Shown here piece by piece: positions 44,880 to 53,441 of a stretch of 64,000 nucleotides of DNA. The DNA is from Parabacteroides sp. PM6-13. GTDB lineage: Bacteria > Bacteroidota > Bacteroidia > Bacteroidales > Tannerellaceae. How positions within the stretch are numbered: position 1 is the first letter of the stretch; each line of letters starts with the position of its first letter. The DNA is taken from positions 124,001 through 188,000 of the forward strand of contig NZ_JARXWF010000007.1 of the NCBI RefSeq assembly GCF_029892605.1, read 5' to 3'. The notes beneath the pieces are model-generated. The model searched no databases and had not been told where the DNA came from. It saw only the letters and a list, made by a program, of their open reading frames with translations. The position numbers were made by a program, and so were the translations under genes.

Positions 44880-45476
44880 TTATTCTTTCAGGTAGGCGGA
44901 GTCTACTTTTAACAGGCGGTTTGTCAATCGTTCGACTTCGCTTTTGCGGATGCGCAGGGTCATTTCGCAATCCATTTCAAAACGCTGGGAGACGATTGTC
45001 GGATTGTCTTCTTTCACGACGCGCATAATGCCATTCAAGTAAGGATATTCAAAAGCGATCGTTATGTCGACATCCACCGTGCGTTCTTCTATCTCTGCCT
45101 GAGCAATGGCGTCGGCGGCAGCCGTGCGATAGGCAACAATCAGGCCGCTGGTGCCCAGCTCTACGCCACCGAAGTAGCGAACAACAATAATCAGTATGTC
45201 AGTTAATTCGTTGGAATTGATTTGCCCTAAGATAGGCTTTCCGGCCGTAGAAGAGGGCTCCCCGTCGTCGTTGGAACGAAAGACATTTCGCTCCGCCCCC
45301 AGCATATACGCCCAGCACACATGGCGGGAGTCGTAATATTGTTTGCGGTATTTGTCTACTTCTGCTTTTACCTCCTCCACCGTGCGAACAGGAATAGCAA
45401 ACGCAAGGAAGCGGCTTCGTTTCTCCGAGTAAAAGCCTTCCGACGGGTTCTTTATCGTTCTGTAGCTGTCTATCAT
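44880..45476 (-). CDS. IMPACT/YigZ family protein
   Basis: 198 residues. The N-terminal UPF0029 domain shows EKRSRFLAFAIPV, SRHVCWAYMLG, SNDDGEPSSTAGKPIL and RYFGGVELGTSGLI, the YigZ signature; a ferredoxin-like C-terminal half follows (about 130-198). The bacterial role is unsettled, possibly translation-related by analogy with eukaryotic IMPACT. It lies 13 bp after a small conserved-looking gene and forms an operon with it. Confidence 0.9.
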   Translation of the reverse strand: MIDSYRTIKNPSEGFYSEKRSRFLAFAIPVRTVEEVKAEVDKYRKQYYDSRHVCWAYMLGAERNVFRSNDDGEPSSTAGKPILGQINSNELTDILIIVVRYFGGVELGTSGLIVAYRTAAADAIAQAEIEERTVDVDITIAFEYPYLNGIMRVVKEDNPTIVSQRFEMDCEMTLRIRKSEVERLTNRLLKVDSAYLKE

Positions 45477-45489
45477 GGTGTATAGGGTG

Positions 45490-45711
45490 TTAATCAGGTA
45501 TTTTTGTCCTTTCCTCTTCTTCGAGATAGGCGCGAAAATCCTTCATAATCTCTTCAATCTCTTCGATAAAATAGGGGTCTTTCACCTCCTCTTTGACAGC
45601 GTTGTAATAGGCTTCAATGGCAGCAAGCGCACATCGGTCTTGTCCACGCAACACAAAATAGGGTTCATCTTTCTCAAAACATTGTTTGATCATCTGGATA
45701 GGATTCTTCAT
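45490..45711 (-). CDS. Small acidic protein of unknown function
   Basis: 73 residues, strongly acidic and predicted all-helical (IEEIEEIMKDFRAYLEEEE). It is the first gene of the operon with yigZ, 13 bp ahead. A TAAATTTG -7 box on the minus strand lies near 45750-45743. I recognise no family; the tight spacing and clear promoter support that it is expressed. Confidence 0.7.
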   Translation of the reverse strand: MKNPIQMIKQCFEKDEPYFVLRGQDRCALAAIEAYYNAVKEEVKDPYFIEEIEEIMKDFRAYLEEEERTKIPD

Positions 45712-45762
45712 CTTCTTATGTCTCTTGATTTAGTAAGAGTGCAAATTTACAAAATTTATCAC

Positions 45763-45868
45763 AAAAAAAAGCTTTAGCCAAATGCCTCCCGCACTCGACT
45801 AAAGCATAGAATCTTTTAAATCTTTCGTTATCTGCTCACGCAGATGTATTCACAATTAATTCTCACTA
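45763..45868 (-). ncRNA. Candidate small RNA ending in an intrinsic terminator
   Basis: On the minus strand a hairpin ATCTGC-GTGA-GCAGAT (45845-45830) is followed by an A-rich linker and a terminator stem GCTTTAG / CTAAAGC (45805-45799 with 45777-45771), then eight T. The nearest gene upstream on this strand ends at 46065, about 200 nt away, so this is not simply its terminator. A weak promoter (TTTG 45907-45904, TAAATAGG 45880-45873, spacer 23) would give an RNA of about 105 nt. The rest of 45869-46064 shows nothing recognisable. Confidence 0.4.
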
Positions 45869-46064
45869 CTAACCTATTTACAGTAATAGAATTTCCATTA
45901 TTGCAAACCAATACAAATGTGTTAATTTACTTCAGATACTACAATAAAGACGGCCTGCTCCCCTTGAACCCTAACGGAGGAGAGCATAAAATGCGGAAAG
46001 AAAGTTTTTTTAAGAATACGTGGGTGGAATTAAACAATCGTTCACGTTTAGCCGAGCTCTTTTT

Positions 46065-46265
46065 TTACTCCCGATCTTTGAAATTCTTATTGACAAAGAT
46101 GATTGAGAGGATGAAGTTGACCACAAGCACCCCGCCGCAACAGGCAATATAAAAAGCTAACCAGGGCTTTTCAGGTTCTAAGACAAAATAGGCAATGGTA
46201 GCCGCAATCGCGATGATGGCGGCTATGATGACTAATATGCGAATGATTCGTTTCTTTTTTTTCAT
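46065..46265 (-). CDS. Small inner-membrane protein, two predicted helices
   Basis: 66 residues: a basic start (MKKKKRIIRI), helix one about 9-28 (ILVIIAAIIAIAATIAYFVL), helix two about 36-57, and a charged tail (NKNFKDRE). Its start is 21 bp downstream of the TlpA-like gene, so it is probably co-transcribed. No family recognised. Confidence 0.7.
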   Translation of the reverse strand: MKKKKRIIRILVIIAAIIAIAATIAYFVLEPEKPWLAFYIACCGGVLVVNFILSIIFVNKNFKDRE

Positions 46266-46286
46266 GTATATCGGGTGAATTAGATT

Positions 46287-47405
46287 TTACTTCAATACTT
46301 CCCGTAGTTTCTCTTCCAGCGCTTTGCCCCGCAGGTTCTTGGCAATGATCGTGCCGTCCTTGTCGATCAACACCGTATGAGGAATACTGTTGACTCCATA
46401 AAGCGTGGCTGCCTCATTGTGCCAGAACTTCAGGTCGGACATCTGCGGCCAGGTGATATGCAGGTCGGCAATGCCTTTCTTCCACGCCTCGTCCGTACGG
46501 TCTAAGGAGACGCCTACGATTTCGAAGTCCTGGTTCGCATATTCTTTGTACAAAGCAACCAAATGTGGCATATCCGCCCGGCAGGGAGGACACCAGGAGG
46601 CCCAGAAATCAACCAATACAACCTTGCCTTTGCCTGCATAATCGGATAGTTTGCGCATTTTGCCCTGAGGGTCTGCCATGTCAAAATCGCTGAATGGTTT
46701 GCCGATAGCCACCTTTTCCAGTATGGCCAAATGCTCTATGATGCGATCGATGCCCGGTACCGCCAGGAATGCGTCACCTGCTTTTGAAACGATCTCGCGT
46801 CGTTCTTCTTCGCTTAGGTCGTACCTAAAGTCGTACAGTAGTTTAGCCGATGTCGGCGCATTGGGATGGTTATCGATATATGTTTTGACCAACGCTGTCG
46901 CTTCGGCTTCGATCTGTTCATATCGTTCCTCTGCTCTGTTGGCAATATCCTCATTGTCTGAGCGCATATCCTCCGTCACCGATGCCATCTCTTCGCGCAC
47001 CTTCCGTAACTCTTGCTGCAATTGGCTGAAAGCATTATTTTCGGGCGTGCCCGAAACGGTGGATAACTCATTTACCTCTATGGTGTATTTCGCGTTTTGT
47101 AAAGTGAATAAAGCCGTAAAAGGAGCAACCTCGCCGGTGTTTGTTTGTGCCTCGCTCTTTTCGTTCTCGGCAAAACGTAGTGTATATAAAGCGGGGATCT
47201 CCTGCTTTCCTTTCATAGAGAATTTGCCCTTTTCAACCAACGCGCTGTCTTTGGGGGCAACTCGGGTGGTACCATATTCATACAGATAAACATATTGTCC
47301 GTCGTACTTGCTATCAGCAACGGTTCCCTTCACATCATACTGGCTCCTTTCCCCACAAGCCAGCAGACATAAGGTCATGATGGGGTAGATGAATAACTTT
47401 TTCAT
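46287..47405 (-). CDS. TlpA-like thiol-disulfide oxidoreductase lipoprotein with DUF4369-type N-terminal domain
   Basis: 372 residues from ATG 47405, which directly opens a lipoprotein signal (LCLLAC, near residue 17). An earlier in-frame Met at 47432 would bury the signal. Residues about 20-125 resemble the DUF4369 beta domain, about 130-225 is helical, and about 235-372 is a thioredoxin fold with VDFWASWCPPCRADMPHL giving the CxxC site, and the cis-Pro region NSIPHTVLID. It should reduce disulfides in periplasmic proteins. The helical middle part (EEMASVTEDMRSDNEDIANR) is typical for Bacteroidetes members. Confidence 0.92.
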   Translation of the reverse strand: MKKLFIYPIMTLCLLACGERSQYDVKGTVADSKYDGQYVYLYEYGTTRVAPKDSALVEKGKFSMKGKQEIPALYTLRFAENEKSEAQTNTGEVAPFTALFTLQNAKYTIEVNELSTVSGTPENNAFSQLQQELRKVREEMASVTEDMRSDNEDIANRAEERYEQIEAEATALVKTYIDNHPNAPTSAKLLYDFRYDLSEEERREIVSKAGDAFLAVPGIDRIIEHLAILEKVAIGKPFSDFDMADPQGKMRKLSDYAGKGKVVLVDFWASWCPPCRADMPHLVALYKEYANQDFEIVGVSLDRTDEAWKKGIADLHITWPQMSDLKFWHNEAATLYGVNSIPHTVLIDKDGTIIAKNLRGKALEEKLREVLK

Positions 47406-47501
47406 ACATTTATCATTTAAGTTCACCGGCAAAGATAGGCGTTTCCCGGAGACTCCTCTGTTTTTTTAATTAAAAAAGTGATAAAAGGCTATTTAACAGG
47501 C

Positions 47502-49415
47502 CTATTCCTTGTTGGGAGTAAAAGAAATATAGCCCTCTTCGAGGGTGAAACAGGGGTCGTTGTCGGCTAAAAACCGGACGGTTTCGATGATTTTGTCCAT
47601 CGGGTAGGAGAGCGTGTGTATCAGTTCCTTAAAATCAACCGGTTCGGTTGTTACCGTTTCTTCGAGAGCCGAGCGGATCGCGTTGAACTCCTGGTTGGTC
47701 AGGCCCGTCGCATGCTTGGCCCTGCACACATCGCAAATGCCGCAGTCGGCCGAGTCTTTCTCTCCGAAATAACGCAGCAGCATCCGACTCCGGCAGACCG
47801 TATCGTTGCCGATATATTCCAATACCTTTCCGATACGCATTTCGAAGCGCTCTTTTCTCTCTTCATAAGCCGAGCGGGGTATCTTCAGGTATTTCAGCTC
47901 TTCCCGGGTCTGGGTGTAGATGATAAGCGGAATCTTTTTCCGTGGAATATAGTTGACGATCCTGTATTTCGACAGGTTAATCAACAGGTCGTATACCTGT
48001 TGCCCGCTGACGCCCGCCTTGGTGGCTATGGCTGCCTCGTTGATGTAGGCATAATCAGTAAAAATGCCTGTATAGGAGCGTAAGATCACATGAAGGATAT
48101 CGTCCGTGACCTGGTCCTGTCGCAGGTGACGATACAATTCCTCCCGGGTAGCGGTGAATCGCAGCCGGGACGCATTTTCGATCTCTTCCGTATATTCGAT
48201 ATATCCCGACAGTTCCAGTATTTTGAGCGCGTGGTGCGCCTGCAATATAGAGAACCGGAAGGCATGACAGAAATCCTCCAACATAAAGTCGTGCACCGTT
48301 TCCAATCCATACCCTACGGCAATCTGGTAATAATTACCTAACGCCTCATAGACACGGGCAATAAACGCTTTATCAGGAAACTCATCGGCCAGTCGTTTTT
48401 TGAGCTTTGTTTTGTCGATGCCCGAACAAAGGGCTACGGCATAGGCTTTCTGCTCGTCGCGCCCGGCACGTCCGGCCTCCTGGAAATATTCTTCCAACGA
48501 TCCCGGCATATCGATATGCACCACCAGCCGTACGTCCGGTTTGTCGATCCCCATGCCAAAGGCGTTTGTCGATACAATTACGCGACATTCGTTGTTTTTC
48601 CACTGATTCTGCTTGGCCGTTTTCTCTTCCCTGTTCAGCCCCGCATGGAAAAAGTCCGCGCTGATACCTTGGCTCCTGAGATGATCCGCAATCTCTTTGG
48701 TGCGTTTCCGGTTGCGTACATACACGATGGCCGATCCTCTTACCCGCTCCAATATATAGACTAATTGATTGAGTTTATCATCCGTCCTTCGTACCGTATA
48801 GGAGAGGTTCGAGCGTAAGAAGCTCTTCTGGAAAACATTCTTTTTCTTAAACAGGAGCTTTTCCTGGATGTCATTGACGACTTCGGGAGTGGCCGTGGCG
48901 GTCAACGCCAATAGTGGCACGCCCGGTAGCTGTTCCCGTATATCCGCTATCTTTAGGTAGGAGGGGCGGAAGTCATAGCCCCATTGCGAGATACAATGGC
49001 ATTCGTCGACCACCAACAGGCTGACTTGCATGGCTTGCAGTTTGGCCAGGAATATCTCTGTCGTGAGTCGTTCGGGGGATATATAAAGAAATTTGTAATT
49101 GCCGAAGATGCAGTTCTCCAATTGGGTGATGATCTCTTCGCGCCGCATGCCGGAGTAAACAGCTGTTGCTTTGATGCCTAAGCGTCGCAGGTTGTCTACC
49201 TGGTCTTTCATCAGCGCGATCAGCGGGGTGACCACCAGGCATACGCCCTCCATCGCCATCGCCGGCACTTGGAAAGTGATCGACTTCCCCCCACCGGTAG
49301 GCATAAGGCCCAAGGTGTCGCGACCCTCACATACCGATCGGATAATATCTTCCTGTAAGGGGCGGAATGCGTTATGCCCCCAGTATTTTTGTAATATATC
49401 CAGGTAGGTATTCAC
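47502..49415 (-). CDS. recQ: ATP-dependent DNA helicase RecQ
   Basis: 637 residues. Motif I LMPTGGGKSITFQ, motif II VDECHCISQWGYDFRPSY (DECH box), motif VI QEAGRAGRDEQ. The zinc-binding RecQ-C domain with CRSRMLLRYFG and CGICDVC is at about 525-560. The last 70 residues do not show a clear HRDC domain, so it is a somewhat shortened type. The gene begins 5 bp after the stop of recJ; the pair acts together at gaps and broken forks (RecJ 5'-3' exonuclease with RecQ unwinding). Confidence 0.95.
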   Translation of the reverse strand: MNTYLDILQKYWGHNAFRPLQEDIIRSVCEGRDTLGLMPTGGGKSITFQVPAMAMEGVCLVVTPLIALMKDQVDNLRRLGIKATAVYSGMRREEIITQLENCIFGNYKFLYISPERLTTEIFLAKLQAMQVSLLVVDECHCISQWGYDFRPSYLKIADIREQLPGVPLLALTATATPEVVNDIQEKLLFKKKNVFQKSFLRSNLSYTVRRTDDKLNQLVYILERVRGSAIVYVRNRKRTKEIADHLRSQGISADFFHAGLNREEKTAKQNQWKNNECRVIVSTNAFGMGIDKPDVRLVVHIDMPGSLEEYFQEAGRAGRDEQKAYAVALCSGIDKTKLKKRLADEFPDKAFIARVYEALGNYYQIAVGYGLETVHDFMLEDFCHAFRFSILQAHHALKILELSGYIEYTEEIENASRLRFTATREELYRHLRQDQVTDDILHVILRSYTGIFTDYAYINEAAIATKAGVSGQQVYDLLINLSKYRIVNYIPRKKIPLIIYTQTREELKYLKIPRSAYEERKERFEMRIGKVLEYIGNDTVCRSRMLLRYFGEKDSADCGICDVCRAKHATGLTNQEFNAIRSALEETVTTEPVDFKELIHTLSYPMDKIIETVRFLADNDPCFTLEEGYISFTPNKE

Positions 49416-49420
49416 CTTTC

Positions 49421-51148
49421 CTATTCTTCTTCGGTCTTGATATCTTTTATCATTAATTGAATGGAGGTATTCCCGTTGTAGGTGTTCTCCTCAATGGTAT
49501 AGCATATGTCGAACGGATTCATCGCCTTTATGTGTTCGCTAAAGGCGTGTTTTCCAAAGGCAATGGCATGTATAGGCAAATGGGTGGTGTTGTCTATCAG
49601 ATCCAGTTTAATATGTTCCTGCTCTTTCCCTACCAGTTTGCTGGTGCCATAGTCTTTGATCGCCATCGAGCCAAATACCGGTTTCTGGTTGTCCGGCCCG
49701 AACGGATTCATCCGTTTCAGATCGTTCATTAGTTTTTGGTTGACATCCTTTAATTCGATGATAGCATCGAGGTCGATTTGCGAAACCATTTGTTCCGGAA
49801 CGATCTCTTCCGCTGCGATCTCCGTAAAGCGTTTTTTGAACTCCTCCAGATTCTCCGGTTTCAGCGAGAGGCCGGCGGCATAGGTGTGCCCTCCGAAGTT
49901 TTCCAATAGGTCGCGGCAGCTTTCGATGGCTTTATAAATATCGAATCCGGTGATCGAGCGAGCTGATCCGGTGATTAGTTCGGATGATTGGGTCAGGACA
50001 ACCGCCGGACGGTAATATTTTTCCGTCAAACGGGAGGCGACAATACCGATGACTCCTTTGTGCCATTCCGGGTTGTACACGACAATCGCTTTATGGTCTT
50101 CCATGTTCCGGATCTCATCGATGATAGCATTGGCTTCGTCCGTGATGCGTTTGTCCAGTTCCCGCCGGTCGTTGTTATACTGGTCGATCTTTTCGCTTTT
50201 CTCACGAGCCGATTGAATATCGTTTGTGAGCAATAGATCTACCGCCTCTTTTCCATTTTCCATGCGTCCGGAAGCGTTGATGCGCGGTCCGATCTTGAAA
50301 ACAATATCACTCATGGTGATCTCTTTTCCGGTCAGTCCGCAAATGTCTATGATCCCTTTCAAGCCATGGCTGGGGTTGGTGTTCAACTGCCGCAGACCAT
50401 AATAAGCCAGGATTCGGTTCTCACCGGTGACCGGCACGATATCGGAGGCGATGCTTACGGCTGTCAGGTCGAGTAGCTTTTCCAATTCCTTGAATTCGAA
50501 ACCGTTGCTAAGCGCGAAGGCGTGCATGAATTTAAATCCTACGCCACAACCCGATAAATGTTCATAAGGATAGGTGGAATCGGTACGTTTGGCATCCAAC
50601 ACGGCAACGGCATCCGGCAAGGTGTCGTCCGGCATGTGGTGATCGCAAATAATAAAATCAATGCCTTTCTGTTTGGCATATTCGATCTTGTCGATGGCTT
50701 TTATGCCGCAATCTAAGGAGATGATCAGGGTAATGCCATTTTCGGCCGCATAATCGATCCCTTTGTAGGAAATGCCATATCCTTCGTCGTAACGATCCGG
50801 GATATAATAATCAAGAGAAGATGTATAGATGCGCAGGTACTTATAAACCAAGGCTACTGCTGTTGTTCCGTCTACATCATAATCGCCATAAACCAAAATT
50901 TTTTCTTTGTTTCCCAAAGCCCTGTTCAGCCGTTTCACCGCTTTGTCCATGTCCGGCATTAGGAACGGATCATGGAGGTTTTTTAGGTTGGGTTTAAAGA
51001 ATTTCTTAGCTTCTTCCACAGAAGAAATCCCCCGCTGTATAAGCAAAAGAGCCACTACCGGGCTAATCCCCAGTTGGGTAGCCAGCTCATCTCGTTTATG
51101 TAATTGTTCTTGTGTAGGGGTTTGTAAATTCCATTTGTGAATAGTCAT
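49421..51148 (-). CDS. recJ: Single-stranded-DNA-specific exonuclease RecJ
   Basis: 575 residues, full length. The DHH phosphoesterase core has ILVYGDYDVDGTTAVAL (motif I), FIICDHHMPDDTLPDA (DHH) and SLDCGIK between them. The DHHA1 domain includes FGGHTYAAGLSL, and a C-terminal OB-fold domain (about 455-575) follows. It degrades single strands 5' to 3' in recombination and mismatch repair. First gene of the recJ-recQ operon. The upstream 220 bp lead to copy 3 of the 132-nt element. Confidence 0.96.
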   Translation of the reverse strand: MTIHKWNLQTPTQEQLHKRDELATQLGISPVVALLLIQRGISSVEEAKKFFKPNLKNLHDPFLMPDMDKAVKRLNRALGNKEKILVYGDYDVDGTTAVALVYKYLRIYTSSLDYYIPDRYDEGYGISYKGIDYAAENGITLIISLDCGIKAIDKIEYAKQKGIDFIICDHHMPDDTLPDAVAVLDAKRTDSTYPYEHLSGCGVGFKFMHAFALSNGFEFKELEKLLDLTAVSIASDIVPVTGENRILAYYGLRQLNTNPSHGLKGIIDICGLTGKEITMSDIVFKIGPRINASGRMENGKEAVDLLLTNDIQSAREKSEKIDQYNNDRRELDKRITDEANAIIDEIRNMEDHKAIVVYNPEWHKGVIGIVASRLTEKYYRPAVVLTQSSELITGSARSITGFDIYKAIESCRDLLENFGGHTYAAGLSLKPENLEEFKKRFTEIAAEEIVPEQMVSQIDLDAIIELKDVNQKLMNDLKRMNPFGPDNQKPVFGSMAIKDYGTSKLVGKEQEHIKLDLIDNTTHLPIHAIAFGKHAFSEHIKAMNPFDICYTIEENTYNGNTSIQLMIKDIKTEEE

Positions 51149-51368
51149 TATATATTATTTTTTCTTTTTTCTCTCTCAGGGACAAAGCAATAACGCGCTT
51201 GTTATTTTTTACGCTTTGTCTTGAACCCGTAAAGTTAAACATTTAAAGTGGATAACCTATGCATGCGGATTAAAAATAGTGTGTTTGATTTGTTTTTTTA
51301 TGAAGAAAACTCCTTCAGGTCTGTAAGGAATTTAGAGACCTGAAACCCCTCAAACTCTTAAAAACTCA

Positions 51369-51500
51369 TTTGACAAAATGTAAGCAAAACAGTCGTTTTG
51401 TTTTACAATATGATACGTTAAAAAGTGTTACTCGCAGGACTAATTTTAAATACCCCTACGTTTACGGAAAAATTCTCGGGCGATTTTGACAAAATGTAAG
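51369..51500 (+). repeat. 132-nt structured intergenic element, copy 3
   Basis: Same length and internal spacing as copies at 15814 and 26375; the identical 30-nt block is at 51402-51431. It is cleanly bounded by the direct repeat TTTGACAAAATGTAAG (51369-51384 and 51485-51500). Left hairpin GTAAGCAAAA / TTTTGTTTTAC. In this copy the second stem is weaker than in copies 1 and 2. Unlike them it does not sit upstream of a same-strand gene: recJ lies on the other strand 220 bp to the left. A GCTTAGCGCAGCGTAAAGC palindrome follows at about 51505-51523. Confidence 0.85.
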
Positions 51501-51576
51501 TTTCGCTTAGCGCAGCGTAAAGCAATTTTCAAATTGGGAATCTTTGAAAGGAGAAAGGAGAAAGGAGCGTCTTCAG

Positions 51577-51819
51577 ATATTGTAAGAATTGAAGGAAATA
51601 GGAGATAGGGGTGGGGGAAGCGCTGCATAGCAGCGACCTGTATCCAGCCCCGTGCGTGAGCGCGGGGAAAAGGGATACGCAAAAAATGCGCCGCGTAGCG
51701 GTGCTATGTAACACTTCATAAATACAGCCATATAGCACCGCTACGCGGCGCTGTTGATTGCACGATCTATTTCCCCGCGCTCACGCACGGGGCTGGATAC
51801 AGATCGCCGCTATGCGGCG
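51577..51819. repeat. Palindromic repeat module 1 (33-bp and 20-bp perfect inverted repeats)
   Basis: Begins with ATATTGTAAGAATTGAAGG (51577-51595) and a small hairpin CGCTGCATAGCAGCG (51621-51635). Then 51638-51670 is the exact reverse complement of 51770-51802 (33 bp), and nested inside, 51688-51707 pairs exactly with 51732-51751 (20 bp). It ends in CGCCGCTATGCGGCG (51805-51819). The whole would fold as one long cruciform or hairpin. The GC-rich arms contrast with the AT-rich surroundings. No frame is coding. Confidence 0.85.
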
Positions 51820-51843
51820 TTTGGCCTCATCAAGCACCTTCAA

Positions 51844-52072
51844 ATTTTGTAAGAATTGAAGGTGGGGATCGCGCTGCAAGCGCGAGATTATGCATAACCG
51901 TATGCAAGCGTAGCGCAGCTTACGGTATAGCGACTACCTGTCAATCAAGCGCCGCAGGTGCGAGATCTGCCATAATCCCGCCCCATGCGGGGCTTTTTAT
52001 ATAGAGGATTCACTACCGTAAGCTGCGCTACGCTTGCATACGGTTATGCATAATCTCACGCCTGCGGCGTGC
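51844..52072. repeat. Palindromic repeat module 2 (44-bp perfect inverted repeat with internal terminator-like hairpin)
   Basis: Begins like module 1 (ATTTTGTAAGAATTGAAGG, 51844-51862) and has a hairpin CGCGCTGCAAGCGCG (51870-51884). 51884-51927 is the exact reverse complement of 52014-52057 (44 bp). Between the arms lie a GC hairpin and GCCCC-ATGC-GGGGC-TTTTT (51980-51998), which looks like an intrinsic terminator on the + strand. A last hairpin CACGCCTGCGGCGTG is at 52057-52071. Two modules with the same head sequence, in tandem, suggest a family of such units. Nothing coding is seen between 51149 and 52186. Confidence 0.85.
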
Positions 52073-52186
52073 TTCCCCGCAATCTTCACATCTTCTCCCT
52101 CCCCTTCTCCCTTTTCCTTCCAATCCCGTCCAAAGTCGAATTCAACCTATAGTATAGGGAATATAATTATTTATTTTTCCCATACC

Positions 52187-53395
52187 TTAAATATCTTTTA
52201 GGGTTACACGTAAAATCACAGGATTGTCATCTTCTTTCATTTGGGAACAGATCTTTACCAATCGGGGATATTTTTGACAGAATTTCTCCCATTCTTCTTG
52301 AGACACCTTTGCTTTATATCCATGAAAACCATCTAATATGTATGAAGGATCCACCTGCCATAAGATATCATTACCATCAAAGTTATAAGGAAGATGTTTG
52401 GATTTCATAGAAATAGTATTCCCAACAAAATACATATCATCAACGATGCGCTGCCCCGTTAAGACCTGCTTTGTCTTTTTTGAATAGAGAGAAAAATAGC
52501 CATTATATACTTTGTCTCTTGAACCAATATATACGAGGTCTTCTGTTATTCCAAAAGCTGCTGCTTTGCCAAAGTCACTATATCGTTCTAATTTTTTATC
52601 TATTTCTTTTACCCCATCACTTTCTACAAATATTTTTCCCGGAATCCTTTTAGATCCATAGTCTATATAATATATAGGCTTTTCTTTCAAGGAATTAGAA
52701 ATCTGATAGATGGTGTCACAATATGGATAGCTAAAGTAAATACTGTCGTTAAAAGAAAACAGAGAATTGAAATTGAAAGTAGTTTCACTTTTACACACAT
52801 CATCCTTTTCTATCTGAAAAAAATTCTCTTCAAATTGATCTTTTTCATTCATGATACTAAGCAGATTGTAATCACGTGAAGGAGCTCCCCTTCTATAAAC
52901 GAGATATTTATCCTTTATATAAGGGAGAATCTCTTTGGTTAAAGGAATATCGATTTTATTTTCTCTCAAGAAGTGACCTTCCGTATCATACGTGATAACC
53001 TTCCCAAGAGACATGATTTTTATTTCAGAATTCTGATTCAGAACAAAATCTTTCATATTAATCCATCCTCCGGGTCCTCCTCCTTCATTGTGAATTTTTA
53101 GAACAAAAGTTCCGTTAGAGTCAAAAACCAACAATCTGCCACTTTGCATCCCCCTTGTAGCACGCAAATAATAATGGTTGTTTTTATAAACCACACGATT
53201 TACCTCTCCTATCAAACAGTCAGAAGTCGTTTCCAAGGGAATAATCTGTATGGAATCAACAAATTTAGATAAACGCAAATTTTCTCCTTTCTTTATAGCT
53301 ATAGGTATTCTTTCAACGCGAATAGATCCTGTCTCTTTTTTAGTACAAGAACTTAAGACAGATAGAATAAATATTACTGTTATAAATTTGTGCAT
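52187..53395 (-). CDS. 6-bladed beta-propeller lipoprotein
   Basis: 402 residues with lipoprotein signal LSVLSSC. IPIAIKKGENLRLSKFVDSIQIIPLETTSDCLIGEV is the typical entry of Bacteroidetes 6-bladed propeller proteins (DUF4934 type), followed by repeated blade strands (YYLRATRGMQSGRLLVFDSNGTFV is the first, split here only for recognition). GGGPGGWINMKDF is the conserved loop between blades. The function of this family is unknown; it is usually found beside NVEALA peptide genes or related lipoproteins, as here. AT-rich compared with recJ-recQ. Confidence 0.85.
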   Translation of the reverse strand: MHKFITVIFILSVLSSCTKKETGSIRVERIPIAIKKGENLRLSKFVDSIQIIPLETTSDCLIGEVNRVVYKNNHYYLRATRGMQSGRLLVFDSNGTFVLKIHNEGGGPGGWINMKDFVLNQNSEIKIMSLGKVITYDTEGHFLRENKIDIPLTKEILPYIKDKYLVYRRGAPSRDYNLLSIMNEKDQFEENFFQIEKDDVCKSETTFNFNSLFSFNDSIYFSYPYCDTIYQISNSLKEKPIYYIDYGSKRIPGKIFVESDGVKEIDKKLERYSDFGKAAAFGITEDLVYIGSRDKVYNGYFSLYSKKTKQVLTGQRIVDDMYFVGNTISMKSKHLPYNFDGNDILWQVDPSYILDGFHGYKAKVSQEEWEKFCQKYPRLVKICSQMKEDDNPVILRVTLKDI

Positions 53396-53441
53396 ATTGT
53401 TGTTTTTTTTTGTTTATATAATATTGTTAATATGTTGGATG

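Noticed and set aside
45844-46152. 102-codon + strand frame between yigZ and tlpA operons
   Set aside because: It overlaps the small membrane protein on the other strand and the sRNA candidate, and its composition is not protein-like.
51446-51738. Short minus-strand frames in the repeat region
   Set aside because: They run through the palindromic modules and the 132-nt element; no start context and no similarity seen.
51577-52072. CRISPR array
   Set aside because: Repeats here are long inverted pairs, not short direct repeats with equal unique spacers, and no cas gene is present.
51577-52072. Insertion sequence
   Set aside because: No transposase frame between or beside the inverted repeats, and no target-site duplication could be defined.
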